From contig JAPEHQ010000011.1 of the NCBI GenBank assembly GCA_027405735.1, positions 186,001-250,000 of the forward strand: 64,000 bases of DNA, written 5' to 3'. The position numbers were made by a program, and so were the translations under genes. This DNA comes from Mucor racemosus. Its lineage: Eukaryota > Mucoromycota > Mucoromycetes > Mucorales > Mucoraceae. Positions 45,568-58,406 of this stretch are shown here, in pieces; the first letter of the stretch is position 1; the number at the start of each line of letters is the position of its first letter. The notes under the pieces are model-generated. The model saw only the letters and a list, made by a program, of their open reading frames with translations, was not told the DNA's origin and searched no databases.

Positions 45568-46533
45568 GTAAGGCTAAAACTTAATGTAAATTATCTCTAG
45601 CAAAATAATTATAAAGCAAGACTACAGTATATTATCATCAAATAAACTACCACACAATATTAACATGTATAAAGATCTACGGTAATAAGCTTGACTCAAG
45701 TGGATGCAGCATCATAAATCCTTGAAAAAGTTCACAAATATTTTAAAATCTCTTATTTTTAAGACTTACAAGGCTTATAAGCGGAATATTAATTTAGAAA
45801 ATTATTCTTGTCCAGATCATCAATTTTGACATTTTTTATTTTTTTTTTTCTGATTTTGCAAATTTAAAGTTAGTTATAATACCAATTATAAAAACAAAAA
45901 ATATACACATATACAGAATCTAGCGCTCTATTTTTTCAGTAAAAAATAACAAACATTTTTATTGCAAATTATTACATGAAAATCCTTTAATCAAAAATCC
46001 GTTCTTGGCACAAAAGTACAAAATTTCATTACTTAAAATTTAATATTAAGCTTTTATAAAGTGTGTATTATCTATGGCTACAATTTTCTCTTACAATGTA
46101 GTATATTTAAACGTTGATTTTGGTGTCAAAATTTGATTCTTCTGTTTTTTGATGAAAATAATGGGTGTTGGTAAGGATAAAAATGAGCCCTGAAAATGTC
46201 CGCTACAAAGTCTGAATTTTCAGACCGTACATGGTTAAATATAAGAAAAGTAAAAAAAAAAACGCATTTTTATTTAAAACTTAGATATATACCATAGTAT
46301 AAAAAACTTAGCAGTTCAATCTTGCTATGCTCAATTACGGCATCGCTCTGAAGGCTTGCGTTTGCAATTTCTTAACGAATGTATGGTATTACAGAAGGTT
46401 TTTCCGGTAGAAAAATGTATGGTTCTATGATAACAGCAGATATTGCCTATTTTGTTTAATTTATGGTTCATGCGCTGTAATGCTGCTTTTACATTGGCTA
46501 AAATGTGTAACTTAGCAGGGTTTTAATTGCGCT

Positions 46534-47263
46534 TGTAGTGGGATTACATACTAAAAACGCTTGATAACAATCAAAGAACCTAAATTCCAAGTGTCGCTCA
46601 TAAAATATGATGCCACTTGAAATGTGAACAACAATAATAAACAAACGCTTCAATTGAACACAATAACAAACGCATGCTAAAAATATGAAATACCTTTTTC
46701 AACCATAGATGTCGTGTAGATAATAGCGCCCTTGATCACGGCGCAATCAATTACACAAATGACATATATATCAAAACAGGATTCTATCCAAATCAATAAT
46801 AATAATAAACAAAGACATCAATTTAGTCGACTTGCTCATCTATATTGAAGTTGCACTACCAATATAAATAAGATTCAAGAATATAAAAAACTACCCCTTA
46901 AAATTAAGGTTACATATAATAGATATAACAATAATAAACAAAACAACCATTTCCCAAAAGGTCGATATTGTCGCACTTGACATCAATCCCTTATGGTCAA
47001 TGCTTTACATGATTTACACCATAGAATATTAACTCAATAACAATGTACTCAAAACTAGAAGATTACTAAATATACATCCATTCAAGTCTGATGGTATCCA
47101 AGTTCTCTAAATCACTATAAATACCACCCTTATACTTCTTCAATTATTTTAAATCTTCAGAAATCTTTTGTAATAAAAACTTTAGCTGATTATAATTGTA
47201 TTTCTACTGCTTTTATTTTTTATATTTTTTATATTTTAGTAAATAACTTTGTCATTTACTGCA
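46534..47263. mobile_element. Solo LTR, family L5, in element C
   Basis: 730 bp, starts T-G-T-A-G-T and ends A-C-T-G-C-A, flanked by G-C-G-C-T at 46529-46533 and 47264-47268. Elements A/B have uninterrupted G-C-G-C-T-A-A-A-T at this site. It contains a T-A-T-A-A-A-T-A motif. Mirror copy at 50311-51040. Confidence 0.9.
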
Positions 47264-47933
47264 GCGCTAAATAATTTAAAGCCTTGAAAATCCTTTTCTA
47301 CGTGTGTCGTTTCTCTCTTTTTGCTTTCATATCCTAAAGATATATTCACCGTTTGATAAGGCATATCGGCATATCAGGCTATCAAGCTGGTATTCCTTTC
47401 TTTTATCTAAATATGCCTTCTAACATAAGGGACTAATGTTTTTAATATAGGTAGCAGTCTATATTGGAGACTGATATTTTCATTTAACCGCATTCTAAGA
47501 TCAAATATCATTATTTACTACTGTATTGTTGGACGTATTTCTTGATGATTACCAGATCAAATCGAAAGCAATGCAGTAAAATATGGGTGTAAAAAGCGAT
47601 AAAAGAATACTGTTAAAATCCTTCTTTATTAAAATATGGATAATGTACAATAAAATGGTTATTCTACGTCTCTATTTATATTATTTGGTGATTATTTATT
47701 ACCTGGCAATTGTATTGCAATTGCCAACGATTCCATTAATTTTGAGTATAAATGTTGAGTTGTTTGGTTGTTAATTTGGTGGATCAAGAACGGTGTTTTA
47801 AATATATTTTGTCAATCATGCTTTCAGAACAGCCCTTACTTTTTCTACTTGATAAGCATATAATTTTGTATTTTTATTTGGGATATCCCACATTACTTTA
47901 GCATTTTAACATCTTCTCTTATTCGAGTATTAT

Positions 47934-48204
47934 TGTAATGAGTCAAACATTTCAGTTTCATTCATGCAAAACCTTGTCTCATTCTTGTATAAATACTACA
48001 AGGAAATCATTACATGATCCCTTGTAGATTTATCTGTCTTGTTACACTCCCTTTACTTTTATTTATTCACTAATAAATATCTAATTTACAAATAAGAACA
48101 CCAACCTTCATCAATCCAGTGATCACCAATTTATAATAGCAAGAATAATATCTATAAGCATATTATCCACATTTGTTGTTAGCCCAAAATTACAGATCAT
48201 TACG
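47934..48204. mobile_element. Solo LTR, family L4, in element C
   Basis: 271 bp starting T-G-T-A-A-T-G-A; the expected end T-C-A-T-T-A-C-A is mutated to T-C-A-T-T-A-C-G. Flanks A-T-T-A-T and A-T-C-A-T form a 5-bp duplication with one change. Same family at 56073-56344 and 58407-58685. Mirror copy at 49370-49640 with the same terminal mutation. Confidence 0.85.
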
Positions 48205-49369
48205 ATCATACCCTTGCTATCTTCATGCAATTGTCTATTTATTATTCAGTCTTATCTCTGATAGCATGGTTTCAATGAGATGACATTTAATTTACGTATT
48301 TTATGATGGAAATTTAGCCTAGTTCACTTCAAGGATTACAAATCAAAAGGTTCATTATCTGACAAATAACCGGTGGATGCAACGAAATCACAAATTCAAA
48401 GGATTTATATATAAAAGCACTACGGCCGACCTGTGCTGCACAAGATGATTTTGTTGTGCCCACTGAATAATAGCTAAAACGATAACACAATGCACATGGG
48501 CACAACTAAAAAAACTGCACACGAGCACAAAAAAAAGCCTGTATGCGCAGAATTATAGATTCTGTCCATGTGCATGACATTAATCCCATGTGTGCGTAGT
48601 AGTAGAATTGGCCATACGCATATCAATCACTATACTTATTTGTGCATAATAATAAAATCTGACCATGAGCATAATGAGCTAATCGTATGGGCACAAATTG
48701 GTTTGTACATGAGCATTACCCCGTTCTTAAAATTACATTGCATTTTTTACTGGAATAATGGGGTTTTAAATTACATTTGCTTTTGTTAATATAGATTATA
48801 GACAATAATACTATTCAATGTGTTGTTGATGTAGAGCAATACATGCAAGAGCCAATATATTTACAATTATTATCATTTGTAAACATGTTTATAGCTACAA
48901 TGTTTATAGCAACAATGGGGTTTACTTGAGCATAAACTTAAATAATACTTACTGCTTAAATTTATATGCAAGCCAAATCTAAGGTTATAAATGTTACTTT
49001 ATCACACATAAAGTTTAAACAAATTTACCTTCTTTAAACTTACTATTTTGGTTTACGATTGTCAGCTGTAAAAAGATTTGTTTTTAAGTATAGTTACGAT
49101 CAGAACTATGGTTATTAGGCAAGACATCAGATTATTCTTTTTTTGTTTCTATATCATTTGAAAATTTATCACTTTCCTGGAACATTTCGTGAGTCTGTAG
49201 CCAGTTCTAGATTTTCATTGAATAGATATAGATATCATTGCCTGAATTGAGCTAAGCTAAATTTCCATCATAAAATACGTAAATTAAATGTCATCTCATT
49301 GAAACCATGCTATCAGAGATAAGACTGAATAATAAATAGACAATTGCATGAAGATAGCAAGGGTATGAT

Positions 49370-49640
49370 CGTAATGATCTGTAATTTTGGGCTAACAACA
49401 AATGTGGATAATATGCTTATAGATATTATTCTTGCTATTATAAATTGGTGATCACTGGATTGATGAAGGTTGGTGTTCTTATTTGTAAATTAGATATTTA
49501 TTAGTGAATAAATAAAAGTAAAGGGAGTGTAACAAGACAGATAAATCTACAAGGGATCATGTAATGATTTCCTTGTAGTATTTATACAAGAATGAGACAA
49601 GGTTTTGCATGAATGAAACTGAAATGTTTGACTCATTACA
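49370..49640. mobile_element. Solo LTR, family L4, in element D
   Basis: Mirror of 47934-48204, sharing its terminal point mutation, which shows the insertion came before the inverted duplication. Confidence 0.85.
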
Positions 49641-50310
49641 ATAATACTCGAATAAGAGAAGATGTTAAAATGCTAAAGTAATGTGGGATATCCCAAATAA
49701 AAATACAAAATTATATGCTTATCAAGTAGAAAAAGTAAGGGCTGTTCTGAAAGCATGATTGACAAAATATATTTAAAACACCGTTCTTGATCCACCAAAT
49801 TAACAACCAAACAACTCAACATTTATACTCAAAATTAATGGAATCGTTGGCAATTGCAATACAATTGCCAGGTAATAAATAATCACCAAATAATATAAAT
49901 AGAGACGTAGAATAACCATTTTATTGTACATTATCCATATTTTAATAAAGAAGGATTTTAACAGTATTCTTTTATCGCTTTTTACACCCATATTTTACTG
50001 CATTGCTTTCGATTTGATCTGGTAATCATCAAGAAATACGTCCAACAATACAGTAGTAAATAATGATATTTGATCTTAGAATGCGGTTAAATGAAAATAT
50101 CAGTCTCCAATATAGACTGCTACCTATATTAAAAACATTAGTCCCTTATGTTAGAAGGCATATTTAGATAAAAGAAAGGAATACCAGCTTGATAGCCTGA
50201 TATGCCGATATGCCTTATCAAACGGTGAATATATCTTTAGGATATGAAAGCAAAAAGAGAGAAACGACACACGTAGAAAAGGATTTTCAAGGCTTTAAAT
50301 TATTTAGCGC

Positions 50311-51040
50311 TGCAGTAAATGACAAAGTTATTTACTAAAATATAAAAAATATAAAAAATAAAAGCAGTAGAAATACAATTATAATCAGCTAAAGTTTTTA
50401 TTACAAAAGATTTCTGAAGATTTAAAATAATTGAAGAAGTATAAGGGTGGTATTTATAGTGATTTAGAGAACTTGGATACCATCAGACTTGAATGGATGT
50501 ATATTTAGTAATCTTCTAGTTTTGAGTACATTGTTATTGAGTTAATATTCTATGGTGTAAATCATGTAAAGCATTGACCATAAGGGATTGATGTCAAGTG
50601 CGACAATATCGACCTTTTGGGAAATGGTTGTTTTGTTTATTATTGTTATATCTATTATATGTAACCTTAATTTTAAGGGGTAGTTTTTTATATTCTTGAA
50701 TCTTATTTATATTGGTAGTGCAACTTCAATATAGATGAGCAAGTCGACTAAATTGATGTCTTTGTTTATTATTATTATTGATTTGGATAGAATCCTGTTT
50801 TGATATATATGTCATTTGTGTAATTGATTGCGCCGTGATCAAGGGCGCTATTATCTACACGACATCTATGGTTGAAAAAGGTATTTCATATTTTTAGCAT
50901 GCGTTTGTTATTGTGTTCAATTGAAGCGTTTGTTTATTATTGTTGTTCACATTTCAAGTGGCATCATATTTTATGAGCGACACTTGGAATTTAGGTTCTT
51001 TGATTGTTATCAAGCGTTTTTAGTATGTAATCCCACTACA
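50311..51040. mobile_element. Solo LTR, family L5, in element D
   Basis: Mirror of 46534-47263, flanked by A-G-C-G-C on both sides (50306-50310 and 51041-51045). Confidence 0.9.
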
Positions 51041-52006
51041 AGCGCAATTAAAACCCTGCTAAGTTACACATTTTAGCCAATGTAAAAGCAGCATTACAGC
51101 GCATGAACCATAAATTAAACAAAATAGGCAATATCTGCTGTTATCATAGAACCATACATTTTTCTACCGGAAAAACCTTCTGTAATACCATACATTCGTT
51201 AAGAAATTGCAAACGCAAGCCTTCAGAGCGATGCCGTAATTGAGCATAGCAAGATTGAACTGCTAAGTTTTTTATACTATGGTATATATCTAAGTTTTAA
51301 ATAAAAATGCGTTTTTTTTTTTACTTTTCTTATATTTAACCATGTACGGTCTGAAAATTCAGACTTTGTAGCGGACATTTTCAGGGCTCATTTTTATCCT
51401 TACCAACACCCATTATTTTCATCAAAAAACAGAAGAATCAAATTTTGACACCAAAATCAACGTTTAAATATACTACATTGTAAGAGAAAATTGTAGCCAT
51501 AGATAATACACACTTTATAAAAGCTTAATATTAAATTTTAAGTAATGAAATTTTGTACTTTTGTGCCAAGAACGGATTTTTGATTAAAGGATTTTCATGT
51601 AATAATTTGCAATAAAAATGTTTGTTATTTTTTACTGAAAAAATAGAGCGCTAGATTCTGTATATGTGTATATTTTTTGTTTTTATAATTGGTATTATAA
51701 CTAACTTTAAATTTGCAAAATCAGAAAAAAAAAAATAAAAAATGTCAAAATTGATGATCTGGACAAGAATAATTTTCTAAATTAATATTCCGCTTATAAG
51801 CCTTGTAAGTCTTAAAAATAAGAGATTTTAAAATATTTGTGAACTTTTTCAAGGATTTATGATGCTGCATCCACTTGAGTCAAGCTTATTACCGTAGATC
51901 TTTATACATGTTAATATTGTGTGGTAGTTTATTTGATGATAATATACTGTAGTCTTGCTTTATAATTATTTTGCTAGAGATAATTTACATTAAGTTTTAG
52001 CCTTAC

Positions 52007-52210
52007 TTCTCCAATATTATAAGCATAAATATAGCCATCGCTGGAACTTATTGCTGCCTTCTTTTTACCCTCTTTGTCAGAAGCCAGTTTATTCAATGCG
52101 TTGACAGAAACAACTTAAGTACTTACAGATGGTTTCTCGGTATTTTCATTCAAATTCCATAAATTAAATTGACTGGTTCCGTCTACAGGAGTATCAAACG
52201 TATCATCAGC
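52007..52210 (-). pseudogene. Captured dynein intermediate chain fragment in element D
   Basis: Mirror of 45364-45567, read on the minus strand, with the same frame and stop. Confidence 0.78.
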
Positions 52211-52620
52211 CCGCCTTATGATAAATGTCAATCTAAAATCAGAAATATCCCATTGTCATTATTGTTATAAGCTATGAAAAGCTTGATTTTTAATAATACA
52301 GCTATTAGTAAATAAAAAGCAAGATGATACAAATATCATATGGTCAGTATTTAACATCTAAGTAATTTTGATAAAGTATGCTTTTAAACCCTTTTCAAAA
52401 TCCTGAGGCAAATATAACATCTTGATCCTGTAATTTCTATCCATCAAAATGATGCAATTTTCACTACACAATGAATTCACCCTTTATCAATTTTGACCTC
52501 AGTGTACATTGGGTATCAGTTTTTTACCAGTTTTATTTTCTCTAATTCATTAATATTCAGTCATATTGAACGATGATTTGTAGCATTATTACCACAAAAA
52601 AAGAGTAAATGCTTCAAGGG

Positions 52621-52961
52621 TGTAATAAGTACTATCATCTTGTAATAGATTGAGTAGTCTATTAAGAAAGAAGTACTAGGGGTGGACGTTGTTGGTGTTA
52701 CTAATTGTAGTTGACTATTACTTTGGTCAATACTTACTATGTGCTAAGTGTGATTAATATTTGACAAGTAGTATTAAGTAATAGATCGGTTATGGTTGTG
52801 ATAATAAGTTTATTTGATTAAAATTATTAATGAAGGAAGAAAACAGATATTTTCACTAATGTTCAATACCTGATTTAACATTTACATATTTATATGAATT
52901 ATGCAACTGGAACTAATTCATGCAATTATTGTTGAAGCATCATGTAATGTGAATCATTACA
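52621..52961. mobile_element. Probable solo LTR, family L6, in element D
   Basis: Mirror of 44613-44953; ends T-G-T-A-A-T-A-A and T-C-A-T-T-A-C-A, flanks A-A-G-G-G and A-A-G-A-G. Confidence 0.5.
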
Positions 52962-53146
52962 AAGAGTTTTCTACATATTAAATTATGCTATTTAATAGCA
53001 ATGATTGCACTTAACTATGCTTTTTGAGCCTATTGATATTAATCAGAATAATTAGTACCTTTATTCAAAAGTAAGCTTTGCTTTATACATTTATGTACAT
53101 TCAACCATTCAATAGATGACATTGCATTTATTATCCGTTATATCAA

Positions 53147-53347
53147 TCAACCAACTTTACCTTGATCCGATACATTTGACAATAAAATGCCTAAATTATA
53201 CTTAAGCCACCAGGTATCACCACAAACAAACCTCGTAAAGGTTGACGAAGCATCACAATTTGGATCATTTTTTTTTGTATTCACAGTAGATCTGAGCTCT
53301 CTCAAACCTTTATATATCATCTCTGCATGAACCATATTTCTACCCAT
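53147..53347 (-). pseudogene. Unrecognised coding-like fragment inside element D
   Basis: A 66-residue frame of protein-like composition (M-V-H-A-E-M-I-Y-K-G-L-R-E-L-R; F-T-R-F-V-C-G-D-T-W-W-L-K-Y) ending close to a GTAAAG donor-like site near the arm boundary at 53155. It lies in the segment that element A lacks. It could be transposase or captured host sequence; not recognised. Confidence 0.3.
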
Positions 53348-54130
53348 TCAGTTTAACAGAAATACACTGAACGTCAACTTCGTACTTGATAAAACGCCTT
53401 ATTCTATTGCGAGTCAATGCAACTAATTTGATGCTAGTTTAACATCAGCAATTGAATCAGATAAATTTGAGATTAGAAGGCCCCTTTTAATAGTTTTACA
53501 TACCATGATGAGCTAATAATGGACCATTATTATAGATACGCTAATCAAGGATGGTGAGTCAACTCTAATAAACGAACGAGTTGATTAGCAATGTAAGCAA
53601 AATGTAATTAAAATCAAATATAGCAATTGAATGAGCAAGAGATGATAAACCATGTAAATTAGCTTAATTAAATTATTTCAAGTGTTTTGAACTGAATACA
53701 CCTTTACTTTTGACCTATAAAAATTGATTTATTAGTAAAATAAGTTCATAAGTAATGATTATGGTGTACCTTTGATAGTTGGTAGTGGTATTCAAGACAA
53801 CATCTTGTTTTCCTTTTCCTGGCTATTGGTCATTAAGCAGAAACAGATATTTTTAGAAAGTGAATAGATCAACATGAGTTTATTTATTTATTCATTCAAA
53901 TCAAATCAATAATGCTATACATACTTTTATAATCATCAATTTTTTTTCCAGGTAGATATCGACTTTAGACCAAAAAAGCATTGACTATAACGAAGATGAT
54001 GGAACAAAATGACTAAATCTTTGATGCTTTTTTTTTTCGAGAAAAATATTATAACGCCAGCTAACATTAGCTGTTAATAATTTATTTTCAAATAAACAAT
54101 AGGAAAAACATGTACTTGTACCTGCTTCCT
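53348..54130. other. Element D segment without recognised content
   Basis: AT-rich, absent from element A and not in element C. No LTR ends or domains seen. Confidence 0.45.
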
Positions 54131-54595
54131 GATTTCAGTTTATAAAAAAAATATTGGTCTTTTTGTTGTAGTTTTAAACGTAAATAAAACAGCTGTTGAA
54201 AGAGTGGGGAAGAAAAAAGATTATGTGTATTACAAATAGAAATTTACAAAGGCATAAATACTTTTAGTGTTGCCAAACAGGTTGTTGTCATTGTTCCCAT
54301 TTGGTCCCCAAAAGAAGAACTTGGGCAGAACTCTTTCAAACCCCAAATTTCAGATTGATATATCTCGTCAATAAGGCAATTCCGTTGAATCAGAATAACT
54401 CATATCCGCTTTAAATCATTTAAATTATCTTTGTTATTAATTATATTATGATCGATACACTTCAGCAAATTGACTAAAAAACATCGATCTCATTGCTCTG
54501 CTCATCTGGGCTGTCTAATTTGCATAAAACTTTTTATCCTGTCCATCTGTGCAGATCATTATGCCCATAATGGGGGGCATAGTTTGGCCGCAGCA

Positions 54596-54794
54596 AAAAA
54601 CCAAGTGCTGACCTTGATACCAGCATTTGTTTCTAAAATAACAAGTGAATAAAGAAGACCATTAGTGTTCATATTATTATTAGGCATGTTCCTAAAATAA
54701 TTACTGTCAAATTGCTTACGTTCGCTACCAGTATCCATCTTGGATACTTCTTTTTCAGCCTTCTTTGGTTTAATGCAATGAGTATTGTTGACAT
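54596..54794. other. Spacer between elements D and E
   Basis: About 200 bp. The minus strand has a frame including S-K-M-D-T-G-S-E-R-K-Q-F-D-S-N-Y-F-R with protein-like composition, but no family was recognised. Confidence 0.4.
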
Positions 54795-55972
54795 AACATC
54801 TAGCGCAGTAATTATAAGGTAAAACTATATTATAATCAAATAAACTACCACGCAATATTAACATGTATAAACATTTACAGTAATAAGCTTGAATCAAGTA
54901 GGTACAACATCGTAAATTCTTACAGTTCTCAAATATTATAAAATCTCTTATTTTTAAGACTTACAAGGCTTATAAGTGGAATATTAATTTAGAAAATTAT
55001 TCTTGTCCAGATCATCAATTTTGACATTTTCCGAATTTTTTTTTCTGATTTTGCAAATCTACAGTTAATTATCCTACCAATTATAAAAACAGAAAATGTA
55101 CACATATACAAAATTCAGCGCTCTATTTGCTCAATAAAAAATAACAATCATTTTTAATGTACAATATTACATGAAAATTCTTTAACCAAAATTTCGTTTT
55201 TGGGACAAAAGAACAAATTTTCATTACTTAACATTTAATATTAAGCTTTCACAAAGTGTGTATTATCTATTGCTATAATTTTCTCCCACAATGTAGTATA
55301 TCTAGACGTTGATTTTAGTATCAAAATTTGATTTTTTTGTTTTTTGATCAAAATCATGAGTGTTGGTAAGGCTAAAAATGAGCCCCGAAAATGTCCGCTA
55401 CAAAGTCTGAATTTTCAGACCGTACATGGTTAAATATAAGAAAAGTAAAAAAAAAAAAACGCATTTTTATTTAAAACTTAGATATATACCATAGTATAAA
55501 AAACTTAGACGTTCGACCTTTCTATGCTCAATCATGGCGTCGCTCTACGGGCTCGCTTTTGCGATTTTTTAATGAATGTATGATATGACAGACGGTTTTT
55601 CTGGTAGAAGAATGTATGGTTCTATGATAACAGCAAATATTGCCTATTCTGCTTAGTTTATGGTTCATGGGCTGTAATGCTACTTTTACATTGGCTGAAA
55701 TGTGCAATATAGCAAGGTCTTAATTGCGCTAAATAATGTAAAGCCTTGAAAATCCTTTCCTACGTGTGTTGTTTCTCTCTTTTTATTTTTATATTATTCG
55801 AAGGATATATTCACTGTTCGATAAGGCATATCAGACTATAAAGCTGATATTCTTTTCTTTTATTATCTGAATACGCACGCTAACATAAGGGACTAATGTT
55901 TTTAATATAGATAGCATTCTATATTAGAGACTGATATTTTTATTTAACCGCATTCTAAGATCAAATATCATT
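54795..55972 (-). mobile_element. Element E: 1.2-kb fragment of the same family
   Basis: Runs parallel to element C from just after the dynein fragment (about 45600) to T-C-A-A-A-T-A-T-C-A-T-T (about 47510), but is clearly diverged and lacks LTR L5 (it has G-C-G-C-T-A-A-A-T-A-A-T at about 55724). Neither terminus is present. Confidence 0.75.
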
Positions 55973-56072
55973 GAAATGCCCAAGATTTAGAATAAATATT
56001 ATAGCAAGAAAAAATGTGTAATTTAATAAAGAAACTTGTTAAATTAAATCTCACACAGAAACTGAAGATCAT

Positions 56073-56344
56073 TGTAATGATCTATAATTTTGGACTAACA
56101 ACAAATGTGGATAATATGCTTATAGATATTATTCTTGCTATTATAAATTGGTGATCACTGGATTGATGAAGGTTGGTGTTCTTATTTGTAAATTAGATAT
56201 TTATTAGTGAATAAATAAAAGTAAAGGGAGTGTAACAAGACAGATAAATCTACAAGGGATCATGTAATGATTTCCTTGTAGTATTTATATAAGGAATGAG
56301 GCAAGGTTTTGCATGAAAGAAACTGAAATGTTTGACTCATTACA
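56073..56344. mobile_element. Solo LTR, family L4
   Basis: 272 bp with intact ends T-G-T-A-A-T-G-A and T-C-A-T-T-A-C-A and a perfect 5-bp duplication A-T-C-A-T (56068-56072 and 56345-56349). Confidence 0.93.
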
Positions 56345-56749
56345 ATCATCTTTATTTAATATCAATAATTTGTCCTATTTATATACAAATTCGATATTAC
56401 ATTTATCCGTTATTAGATCTGTTTTGGATCGATTATATCTTTCTGACATTTTATGTCAGATCAATCTATTTGATGTACCATTCTTAAACCGGATCATGTC
56501 AAATCCAAAAAAGTAATCAATAACAGATTCGGAACCGGAAGTTACTTAATTGAATATTAACTATACCATGCTCCTAAAAGCATGGTACAAAAGCATAACA
56601 CGCCAGTGCGATATTCCAACATGATATATCAGCATAACACACTACTATTAAATAACATCTAAACTACCTTATCATATTATTAATTCCCCAAATCAAATAG
56701 TATATAAACCCTATTAATTTCATTCCAATAAACTATATCTCTTTACTTG
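56345..56749. other. Gene-free stretch between solo LTRs
   Basis: Contains LTR-like promoter and polyadenylation motifs (T-A-T-A-T-A-A-A-C-C and C-C-A-A-T-A-A-A-C) at 56700-56735 directly before LTR L3, so it may be the 3' part of another LTR. The ends could not be set. Confidence 0.4.
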
Positions 56750-57181
56750 TGTGGATTACATCTATTTAGATCTCCATTTCATCTGGTGCCTAACTTGAAT
56801 TACCGCTGGGATAAATCAGGAATCACTTTGATTTGACATGTCTGATTGATACAGCAAGTAATCTTATAACCGAGATGTGGATTCTAGCAAATTATAATTA
56901 TTGACCTAAATCATAAATACACCATTATTCAATATGGCCTGATTTCATTCATGATAAAATCAGGACCTAAAGATATCGGGTAGGTTATGGAAATGGCATG
57001 CTCCTATTTGTTCTCATTGATTTATAATATAGATTAGAAATTGTCTATAAATAGAAGGACATCTTCCTTTCAAAGAAGAGTCAATTAAGTTCTACTTGAT
57101 AATAAAAGCCTAACGTTATCTAGTCGAATTCCTATTGTTTTTTTATATTTTTTTTCCGTGAATATCTCTACCTGTTCCACA
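56750..57181. mobile_element. Solo LTR, family L3, copy 2
   Basis: 432 bp, starts T-G-T-G-G-A and ends T-T-C-C-A-C-A, with a perfect 5-bp duplication A-C-T-T-G (56745-56749 and 57182-57186). Opposite orientation to 37592-38053. It contains C-T-A-T-A-A-A-T-A and A-A-T-A-A-A-A-G motifs. Confidence 0.93.
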
Positions 57182-57186
57182 ACTTG

Positions 57187-58401
57187 ATTAAATTTCTAGT
57201 TTTTATTTAACCTAAACATATTTTGATAAATCACTATTTACATTAGTAACACAGCACATTTAAGTTGAGCTTATTTCATACAGCTAAGTCCAACAAGTGA
57301 ATATGTCTTGTTATATCAAAAGATACTAATATAAACATACTTTGCTAAAAGATACATTTTATTAATTCATTGATGCTTCATACTTATATGTTTTCTAGAT
57401 AATTACTGTATATGATTATTAATATTATTAATAAATTGCCGGGTATTGAGGTACTTGATATGATTTGTTTCCAAATCATATACAATGGAACTTGTGGAAT
57501 TGGAAACCTGTAGTTGTATCATTTGGATAAGATGTAGGTTTGCCTATGTTTCATAGTTGCCAAGTGTTCCTGAATGTTCCCGATAGTCGCTGTTAATACT
57601 AGTGGTTATGTACTTAGATTCAAATGAGCTCCCATAATTGTGCAGTGGTAAGTATTATGGCTAGAGTTTATCCACATATTTTTAGAGTTTCAGCCTCCCT
57701 GAGTTGTTGTGAAGATGGGAAAGTAGAAGCGCTCTCTTTCTTTACTTATTTTGTATGGGCTGTTTCAGATATTTTTGAAAGTAATTTATATATAAAATCA
57801 AACAATAATCCAGAGTTAGATTATCAAGTTTTATTTATTGTGCAATAAATGTAAGAATAACATATCTTAATTTCTTTAGCTAATGGTTGTTTTTGAAGGA
57901 GTTTAGTACACATTTTAAAAGAAATCTCTCTTCCTCTGCTTAAAATATATAAAGCAACTATAAAATGCTTTTAATGAAAGAATATTGATCCAAATAGGCT
58001 GCAATTTTCAAATCATATACTGCAGCTGTAATAGTATCCATAATTATTTTTCAGCACCCATTAATTTCCTGATTAAACTGTAGTAATAAAGCGCTCTCTT
58101 TTTTTTCCAATGGGTTTGTAGCTTATCAGACCATTTCCAATTACAAATAGCGCTAAATCACCCAAAACCAGCATATATGGCAATGGCAATTACCGGAACT
58201 AACAAGTAAACTTCATTGTTATTTATAGTCCAAGGTCAAAGTTGTAGTGCAATGTGTTTTTCGTCTATTTTTCCAAAAACTTTTGAATGTCCCATATATA
58301 TTTCAACAGCTATACGTAAAAATATCTCAGCATTTGTTCTATTAAACAAATTGTTTGATTAAGTGATCAGCAGCCAATAATAAAAAATAGTAGGTGTCGT
58401 C
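57187..58401. other. Gene-free stretch
   Basis: AT-rich. The frame 57624-57848 has no recognisable domain. No repeat ends seen. Confidence 0.5.
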
Positions 58402-58406
58402 ATTAT

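Larger units (their letters stand above)
44420..48340 (-). mobile_element. Element C: truncated inverted copy of element D
   Basis: Reverse complement of 49235-53155; positions sum to 97574. Identical wherever I compared, including three nested solo LTRs and their private mutations. It lacks the 5' 0.8 kb of the element and the 3' terminal part. About 78 bp of unrelated sequence separates it from the start of element D. Confidence 0.85.
48418..54595 (+). mobile_element. Element D: 6.2-kb CACTA-like element, diverged relative of element A
   Basis: Starts C-A-C-T-A-C-G-G-C-C-G-A-C-C-T-G-T-G at 48418, followed by the same subterminal motif field as element A. It ends near 54595 with G-C-A-G-A-T-C-A-T-T-A-T-G-C-C-C-A-T and a decayed terminus G-G-C-C-G-C-A-G. 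Relative to A it lacks about 1.5 kb (A 10690-12230, junction near 49160). It carries an extra roughly 1.65 kb at 52480-54130, and solo LTRs L4, L5 and L6. No transposase frame. Confidence 0.7.
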
